Shown: one piece after another, positions 57,958 to 64,000 of the stretch
Layout: every line of letters begins with the position of its first letter
How positions within the stretch are numbered: the stretch's first letter is position 1
Source: Lentinus brumalis
Lineage: Eukaryota; Basidiomycota; Agaricomycetes; Polyporales; Polyporaceae
DNA length: 64,000 bases
Assembly: GCA_001792895.1 (NCBI GenBank)
Contig: MARA01000004.1
Location: forward strand, 2,108,001 to 2,172,000
Direction of reading: 5' to 3'
Notes under the pieces: model-generated
Databases searched by the model: none
Seen by the model: the letters and a program-made list of their open reading frames with translations, nothing else
Told to the model about the DNA's origin: nothing
Made by a program: the position numbers and the translations under genes

Positions 57958-60900
57958 TCAATTCGAGTCAGGGTCCTCCTCCTCTTCGTTGTCAGGCTCC
58001 ATATATCCCTGTAAGATGCTGATCTCCATTCCAATTTTCTCCCCAACATAGAACCTCCGTGCGCGCAGGTCTGCTGCGTCGGGACGGGCTGCTTCCTCTG
58101 CGGTAAGAATCGAGGGGAACATTGCGACGACAGATGCAATGTCTGTGGCCTTGGCAACACGGCGAGCATGTGGCTGGGCCATGCAAGCAGTCAGAACACC
58201 GAAGGTAGACGTGTAGAGTGCGGCATCTCGGGCGGAGAAGGGCGCAAGCATCACTAGACCATGTTCACGCCCTTCGATGTCCATCTGGAAGAAATACTGG
58301 ACTTCCGCATATGTGTCGTCGGCAAGCTGGAACATCGAACATCAGGTCAGTGTTAAACTGAGTGTGTGCGATCAGCCACACACGTACCCGGATCATGCGT
58401 GCACGACGAGGTACTCGACCAGCAGCCTCCCAGGCGCACTCTTTCCATGCCGTCCTTGCAATCTGACCTGTGGGAATACGAAGCCGTGCCCATTTCTTGA
58501 ACCAGGGCACCCACGCAGGATCGATGTTCAGGATGTTCTCTCCATGGAGGAAGGCATGAATAGCGTTGTGCTCGGAACGCAACTCAACATCATGTCCAGT
58601 ACGCTCCCGTGCGCGCATGAGTGTGAAACCATTCCCCAAGTCCACAGAGGAGGGTGGGTCCCCAACCTCGCGCACGAGGACGGGGTACATGGCCTGCAGG
58701 GCAATTTCCTATAGAAAATATGCCATCATGACCCTGCTGACAAGACCAGTAGACATAACATGCGCACCTGGGCCCGACGCACGCAATGCGCAGTGACAAC
58801 AGCATACGGAAAGTTGTGCTGGTGACACTCCCCAGTGATGTTCCCAATGAAGTTCTCCATGCACCATTGACAGCGTGTCGCCCCAGAGCCACAATCATAG
58901 ATTTCGGGAATAAGGTGGATGAGCAGATGGATGCATGGACGAACAAAGTGGAGTCGCTCGAGCTGGCGCTTGTAGAAGTAGGCCTCAAACTCCTCGACAA
59001 AGACAACGAGGTGCTCATGTGCAGGTGCAAGCTGCGCCGTCTTGACAGAGCGCTGCAACGCCACACGGACACCAGCAACAAGATGGCAGAAATTGATGAA
59101 GAACTTGTGGGGAAGGAGATGGCGTAGGAGTGTTGGAAGCATGGTCCACGTGTACGTCATCCACTCCTCCGCCTTGTAGCCGCTAGTAAGCTTGAGTGCA
59201 ATGTTGCGAGGAGTGTGTCCAAAGGAACCAGGCAGATAGCGACCGTACGTCTCGACGAGAAGTCCATGATCAGTCCATGCCTGAGCACGACGAAAACAAG
59301 CCCAAGGCCAATTGTTGATGGAGTCATTCTTGTCGCACACAAGTGTGGCGCGGAGGAGGGAGATGTAGTGCTCAGGGACGTTGAATGCAAGCAGTGCATG
59401 GGGTCCATGGGCAGGCAGATTGGGAGTGACAGGTACTTGCCTTCAAGCAACCCCAGGAGTATAGAAGGCTTGCCAAAACCCGTCAGGCAGCGCTCCTCCA
59501 GATAATCAGGCTCGTTCCGGACAGCTCTGATGCGTGCGATAGCCTCCCGGTATCGAGCACACCTAGCAGCAGGGCTCTCGGGAGCGGCTCGATAATCAAC
59601 ATCAACACCACCGCCACGACGGCTGGTGTAGTTGTCAGGTTTCAATGCAGCAGGGTAGTATGTAGAGCCACCGGGCTTACTACGACCCTCTTGCTTGCAT
59701 CCGGTACGACAGCCCAGAAAGCCCTGGTGACCAACACCGCCGCTGAGAGGTATGAGCCCGGGAGTATCTGCGGTCTCAAAGACGACATAGATATTCTGGT
59801 GCATAATGCGCTCCTGGACCGCATCCCAGACAGTGAGGCCCTCCCGTTGGACGGCGGAGATGTGATAGAATGTGGGGAATAGGAAGGAGTCCGTGAGCTT
59901 CGGCTTGTTCGGACCACCAATGACGCCAGCAGGGAGTACAAACCGCTTCTTGTAGCGGCAGTCAGGCGGCAACTCGAATACAACCCAAATCAGAAACCAA
60001 CAGTCTGAGGCCTTCGAGGCGTAGAGCTGAGCACCATCCATAGAGAACATCAGGACCATGTCATCGTCGGTGATGTTCTTCGTCACATCGACCTCGTCAA
60101 GGTAGAGAGCACCCTGGTACAAGTCGTCGATAACTGTGATAGGATCTTGTTGCTCTAGCACACGCCTGGTGACCTCACGACGATGCTGCATGAGTCGAGC
60201 GGTGCTCGGAGAGCTCCTCAAGATCTGGAGCTGCGGGCCAACGGGGAAGGTGGAGAATGTGCGGCGAGCGACACGATGACCTTTGGCCAATTCAACAGGA
60301 TCATAGCGCGGCTCGCGTTCAGGACAGATAGGACAGCGAACAAGCTGATCGAAAGGGCCGGTGTAACCAAGGCAGCTGTTGGGACACATGTCATGTTTGA
60401 TGGGCTCCAGGCCTGTCGTCTTCGCAATGAGTCGCTTGGCGCCCTCGTAAGACAGAACATCCTCCTCGGGGTGCGCCCGCATGAACGCGCGGCGGTTGTC
60501 CTCATAGTTGTCCTCTGAGGCTGAGCCTCGTGCATAGAACATCTCGATGGCCATGAGCTCCAACCTCTCGAGCTCAGAAGGAGGACGCGGAGGTGGATTA
60601 CGCATGCGAAAAATCGCATCGCTTGACATGCCCGATCGCTCGAGCGTAGCCTCCTGGATCTCCTCGATGAAATCCTGACCCAACTGCACGTCCGGGAGAC
60701 GTGGCACGCGCGGAACACCTGCCTGTTCGACATGCCCAACCTCGGGGTTGTCGTCAACTGGCGGGTCCTGCACTGTGTGCCGGTACAGTGCGGCTCTGGC
60801 CCGACGCGCGGCACGTCTGACCTCCTCCTGCGCGACAAGCTCTGCGCGGCGGGCCTCGTCCTGCACGAGTCGCTCAGCGCGGCGGGCCTCCTCCTGCACG

Positions 60901-61638
60901 AGTCGCTCCGCGCGGCGGGCCTCCTCCTGCGCGAGCAGCTCAGCCTGACGGGCCTCCTCCTGCGCGACTAGCTCAGCGCGGCGGGCCTCCTCCTGCGCGA
61001 GCAGCTCAGCGCGGCGGGCCTCCTCCTGCGCGAGCAGCTCAGCGCGACGGGCCTCCTCCTGCGCGACTAGCTCAGCGCGACGGGCCTCCTCCTGCGCGAC
61101 TAGCTCAGCGCGACGGGCCTCCTCCTGCGCGACTAGCTCAGCACGACGGGCCTCCTCCTGTTCACGAGCCTGCTCGGGTGTCAGACTGGGAGGTCGAGGC
61201 GGAGTGGATGGGAGACGAGGAGGAGACACGGGCTGCGAGGCTGCGCGTCCCGGGGATGGTATCTGTAACAAGGGTTGTGAGTGAGGCACTATGAAAGCAG
61301 CACATGCGACTGACCGTGTACCGGGGGCGTTTGGGTGCACTAGGAGTTGACGGCGGGCTGCCGGGAGGGCTGCGCAATGGGGTGCTCGTGGACGCTTGCG
61401 CTGCCCTCGCGCCAGTGGCAACATCGGGCGCACGAGGTGGAAACGCAGGTCCGCCGCTCCCACCAGCTTGGGACCCGGAATCCGAAGGCGCGCGCGCGGA
61501 GGAGGCAACGCGAGCATCGTTGTCGCGAAACTTGCGGTGCTTGTGATATACACTGAAAGTCACTGGCGTCCCGACGCCGCCGCACTTCTCCTTGCAATTA
61601 CACCTGTGGGTATATCTAGGGTCGTTCTCCCGGTCCAT
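57958..61638 (-). CDS. Tnp2-family CACTA transposase, one apparent frameshift
   Basis: Catalyses cut-and-paste movement of the element. The start at 61638 (MDRENDPRYTHRCNCKEKCG) contains the N-terminal CxCxxxC motif. After an intron at about 61263-61318 follow ten 11-residue repeats (EEARRAELVAQ type, about 60840-61160) forming a charged coiled coil. The Tnp2 core shows GLEPIKHDMCPNSCLGYTGP, DDMVLMFSMDGAQLYASKAS, KRFVLPAGVIGGPNKPKL, LSGGVGHQGFLGCRTGC, GGSTYYPAALKPDNY, PGSFGHTPRNIALKLTSGYK and LHFVRPCIHLLIHLIPEIYD. It ends in an acidic tail with the stop at 57958. A base is missing near 59392-59397, inside what should be DPMHLLAFNVPEHY, so the core is split between two frames. Confidence 0.85.
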
Positions 61639-62155
61639 GGGGGTCTGTGGGAGTGCTTCGTGCCGCCACAACGATTGCAGTGGCGCGCGCGAGTGCACCG
61701 GAGAGGGAGAGATCGGGCCACCAGGATAGAGACGACGAGCAGGAGAGCGAGAGCAGGAGAGACGACGAGCAGGTGGGACGACGAGCAGGAGAGACGACGA
61801 GCAGGTGGGACGACGAGCAGGAGAGAGCGAGAGCAGGAGAGCGCACAGGAAGCACAGTGCAGCTGCAGGGTACGAGAAGGCGAGTACACGCCAACTCGCC
61901 CGTGCAAGCCCAATGCGGCCTGCATGCGTCTGGTGGCAGGTCGACGCGCGCACTGCGCAGTTGCTAAATTGAAAGACGAGAAGCGCCCACGGACGCAGAA
62001 TTGACCGAAGATTGCAACGCATTCAAAAATCTGTGATTGATTGCGCGAATTCAGAGGTTGGAATTGATCCAGGTCTGTCTAGTTATCTACGGACACTCGT
62101 GGTTATTGCTGGTCACCCTGGGTTAGCCGAAGTTTCTATGTCGATTCTCACTGGG
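61639..62155. other. Transposase promoter and right end of the transposon
   Basis: Upstream DNA of the transposase, with GAGCAGGAGAG/GACGACGAGCAGG-type short direct repeats at about 61735-61840, then AT-richer DNA with subterminal motifs and the right terminal inverted repeat at 62127-62155. Long frames crossing the repeats are not supported as genes. Confidence 0.6.
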
Positions 62156-62162
62156 GGTCATG
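62156..62162. repeat. Right flanking 7-bp direct repeat of the transposon
   Basis: GGTCATG directly follows the right inverted repeat, matching 52860-52866. The similar string GGGGTCATGG also occurs about 40 bp further on, so chance similarity deserves some weight. Confidence 0.65.
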
Positions 62163-62318
62163 GGGTGGGTGTGCGGGACAAAGTCACAGTGCGGGGTCAT
62201 GGACGCGTCGGTCGGCGCGAGAGCCCGTCCCGGTTTCCCGGTCCATTGACACGCGAGCGAGATCGAGCGTGCCTCATCGGGCGCTCCCGGTAAGCAGCCT
62301 TGCCCAAAAGCCTTCGCC

Positions 62319-63105
62319 ATGTCCAGCTCTGCAGACAAGTGCCCGTCGACCACAGCGCCCCCTCAGCCTCCTCCTCTTCCGCATCCGCAGACAAGTGTCC
62401 TGTAGATCACACACAACGCTCCTCATGGGCCTCCGTACTCGGCCGGCAGTCACAAGACGGCCACGGGGCTGCAGAGTATCCCGATACGCCCCTTCCTCCG
62501 ACCAACCTCCCGCTTGATCGCGAGACGTCCTCAATACCAAGACCAGATGGCTCCAAATGGGTCTACCCGTCACAAGCGCAGTTCTACGCAGCGATGGCGC
62601 GGAAAAATCACAATCCTCAGGAGGTGGACATGAAGGTCGTGGTGCCCATACACAACGCCGTGAACGAACGCGCGTGGATGGAGATCATGAAGTGGGAGAC
62701 GGGGCAGGGAGGGGAAAAGTGCGGCGGGGTCAAGCTCGTCAGCTTCAAGGGCAGGCCGAATGACATGTCGCCGCGGGCGCGGTGGTACTCACTACTCGGG
62801 TATGTCCCCCGTGTACTTTGACCAATAGCGTCCGGCTGATTTCTTGCGCCAGGTTTTCGCCACCGTTCGACCGTCACGACTGGGTCGTCGACCGCTGCGG
62901 GACCCGCATGCGGTATGTCATCGACTTCTACTCAGGACACACTGGAGGGCCGGCCTCGAAGAACCTCTCATTTTATCTTGACGTTCGGCCTGCGCTCGAT
63001 AGCTGGGAGGGCGTCCGGCTGCGTTCGGAGCGATTTTTGCGGCAAGCATTTGGCCGTTTCTGGGGGCAGCCTTCAGCGCAGGAGAGCGCACACTCACGAT
63101 CATAG
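62319..63105 (+). CDS. CYC3: Cytochrome c heme lyase (holocytochrome c synthase)
   Basis: Attaches heme covalently to apocytochrome c in the mitochondrial intermembrane space. ATG at 62319 gives MSSSADKCP, but continuation into [19 protein letters not shown] needs one extra base in the CCC at 62342-62344; the repeated heme-regulatory motif CPVDH seen again downstream shows what is expected. The rest is sound: [53 protein letters not shown], then a GTATGT intron, then [26 protein letters not shown] and [19 protein letters not shown]. The invariant His of the heme pocket is plausible in PFDRHDW and in VVPIHN. Its start codon is 157 bp from the transposon, opposite nitronate monooxygenase. Confidence 0.88.
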
Positions 63106-63252
63106 ACCACGAATGTTACACACCGCCTGCCTACTGTATGCCATACTGTACAACAGAACTAATGCTCGTCCCACTTCAACCACGCCCGGGGTGTGCAGAT
63201 ACACAAACATACCAGAAGATACATGACAAACAGATGCGTGCAGACAGGTCCA

Positions 63253-64000
63253 TCACCGCTTGCTACGGGTCTTCAGCTTTTTGGGTGGAGGTCGTACTTC
63301 CTCCTCTTCGCTCTCGTCCTCGCTCTCGTCCGCCGACTCCTCCACTTCACTGACCTCTTCATCGTCATCCCATGCTCCCTCGTCACCGCCACCTTCGCCA
63401 TCATCATCTTCCTCCATCTCGGAGTGCTCCTCCTCATCTCCCTCTACCTCTTCTCCCTCGCCGTCATCGCCATCTTCACCGGCCTTGCCCTTCCCTTCTT
63501 TCCCTTCTTGGGCAGCTTTCTTCCTCTGCACATTCCGCTCCTGTTCTTCTCTCCTCTGCTTCCGCAGCTTCTCCTTTGCCGCGTGCTCCGCCTTCTGCGC
63601 TTTGACCTCGGCCTTGGTCTTCTTGACTGTAGCAAGCTGTCAGGATCGGCTCCCACAAGCGCAGCAGCCTCAAACTCACCGATGTCGTGGTAGAGCACTC
63701 CGCCCTCCTTCCCGGGAACACCTTCCACGATCTTGATCAACCTGAGCTCCATCCTCGGCCCAATTTCATCCAGCCTGACCGCCCTCTTCTGGCCCTTCTT
63801 GTTATTCCGCCCAACGTAGTCGTCCGCGAGGTCCACGGCGTCCCCGTCATCGCCCCCGACGCTGGACGCCGACGAGGCGGCGCTCTCGTACCCATCGCTA
63901 GATGGCCCAGGCTCGCCTTTGCGTCTGAGTAGGAAGTCCGCAACGTCCTTCTCGCTTCCGAGATCGAGCATGCCAGTTTGCGAGGCGCTCTTGGCGGTCG
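63253..64000 (-). CDS. SSF1: Ribosome biogenesis protein SSF1/Peter Pan, C-terminal part (partial)
   Basis: Brix-domain factor for 27S pre-rRNA processing and 60S assembly in the nucleolus. Only the C-terminal end lies in the window. The frame is open to 64000 (TAKSASQTGMLDLGSEKD) and contains the end of the Brix region: RAVRLDEIGPRMELRLIKIV, then EGVPGKEGGVLYHDI. A GTGAGT...CTACAG intron (63679-63627) is followed by VKKTKAEVKAQKAEHAAKEK and a long acidic/basic tail ending PPPKKLKTRSKR at 63253. The bipartite acidic-then-lysine tail suits nucleolar targeting. Confidence 0.85.

Larger units (their letters stand above)
52867..62155 (-). mobile_element. Complete CACTA-like (Tnp2) DNA transposon, 9.3 kb
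   Basis: Terminal inverted repeats start CCCAGTGAGAATCGACATAG at 52867 and match 29 of 29 bases with the reverse complement of 62127-62155, continuing to about 35 with one mismatch. Both ends then carry scattered ATAACC-type subterminal motifs, a CACTA trait. The core holds a Tnp2-family transposase (57958-61638 minus), a leucine-zipper-like protein gene (53717-56315 minus) and a third ORF (56628-57629 plus). A 7-bp direct repeat flanks the element. The element is recent enough for intact ends, but its transposase and ORF2 each show one apparent frameshift. Confidence 0.88.

Noticed and set aside
61560..62022. Upstream extension of the transposase frame and overlapping Ser/Leu/Ala-rich frames
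   Set aside because: They run through short promoter repeats; ATG at 61638 starts directly before the conserved CxCxxxC N-terminus.
1..64000. tRNA genes, rRNA genes, CRISPR arrays, bacterial operons
   Set aside because: No cloverleaf with a GGTTCGAATCC-type T-loop, no rRNA blocks and no regularly spaced direct repeats with unique spacers were found; the content is intron-rich fungal DNA.

Overview
The window is nuclear DNA of a filamentous basidiomycete fungus, most likely a wood-decaying agaricomycete. The evidence is dense GT-AG introns of about 50-70 nt in nearly every gene, short intergenic gaps, GC-rich codons, a Tnp2-type CACTA transposon and tandem intradiol ring-cleavage dioxygenases. 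The genus cannot be fixed from sequence alone. No tRNA, rRNA, CRISPR or bacterial-type operon was seen.

Layout. 1-780 (-): 5' end of the SRP receptor alpha subunit. 1172-4960 (+): a complete Argonaute gene of 22 exons. 5546-6433 (-): a serine/threonine-rich single-pass membrane protein. 6717-29280: a tandem array of three glyoxalase II genes (A, B, C) separated by two essentially identical 8.9-kb gene-poor segments (X). 29321-30190 (-): SFT2 Golgi traffic protein. 31003-34703 (+): two tandem intradiol dioxygenases. 35440-40142 (+): decapping scaffold EDC4. 41501-41717 (+): a 33-residue metallothionein. 42011-43433 (-): BET4. 43648-46930 (+): SYF1. 47171-47749 (+): SEN15. 48081-49333 (-): unknown conserved-looking protein. 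49505-51141 (+): WD40 protein. 51214-52740 (-): nitronate monooxygenase. 52867-62155: a complete 9.3-kb CACTA-like transposon with terminal inverted repeats, flanked by a 7-bp direct repeat. 62319-63105 (+): cytochrome c heme lyase. 63253-64000 (-): C-terminal part of SSF1.

Most genes are housekeeping genes for RNA processing (SYF1, SEN15, EDC4, Argonaute, SSF1), secretion (SRP receptor, SFT2, BET4) and detoxification or aromatic catabolism (GLO2, dioxygenases, nitronate monooxygenase, metallothionein). They look like independent genes, many in divergent or convergent pairs, and do not form a cluster.

The two dynamic regions are the GLO2-X array and the transposon. In the array, the middle GLO2 has a 5' part matching copy C and a 3' part matching copy A, the signature of unequal crossing-over. 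The transposon sits in the short gap between the start codons of nitronate monooxygenase and heme lyase, pushing a probable shared promoter about 9.3 kb apart. Several otherwise sound genes (EDC4 twice, SYF1, heme lyase, both transposon ORFs) show single missing bases, mostly in short G/C runs. This points to residual consensus errors and calls for caution over any pseudogene call here.
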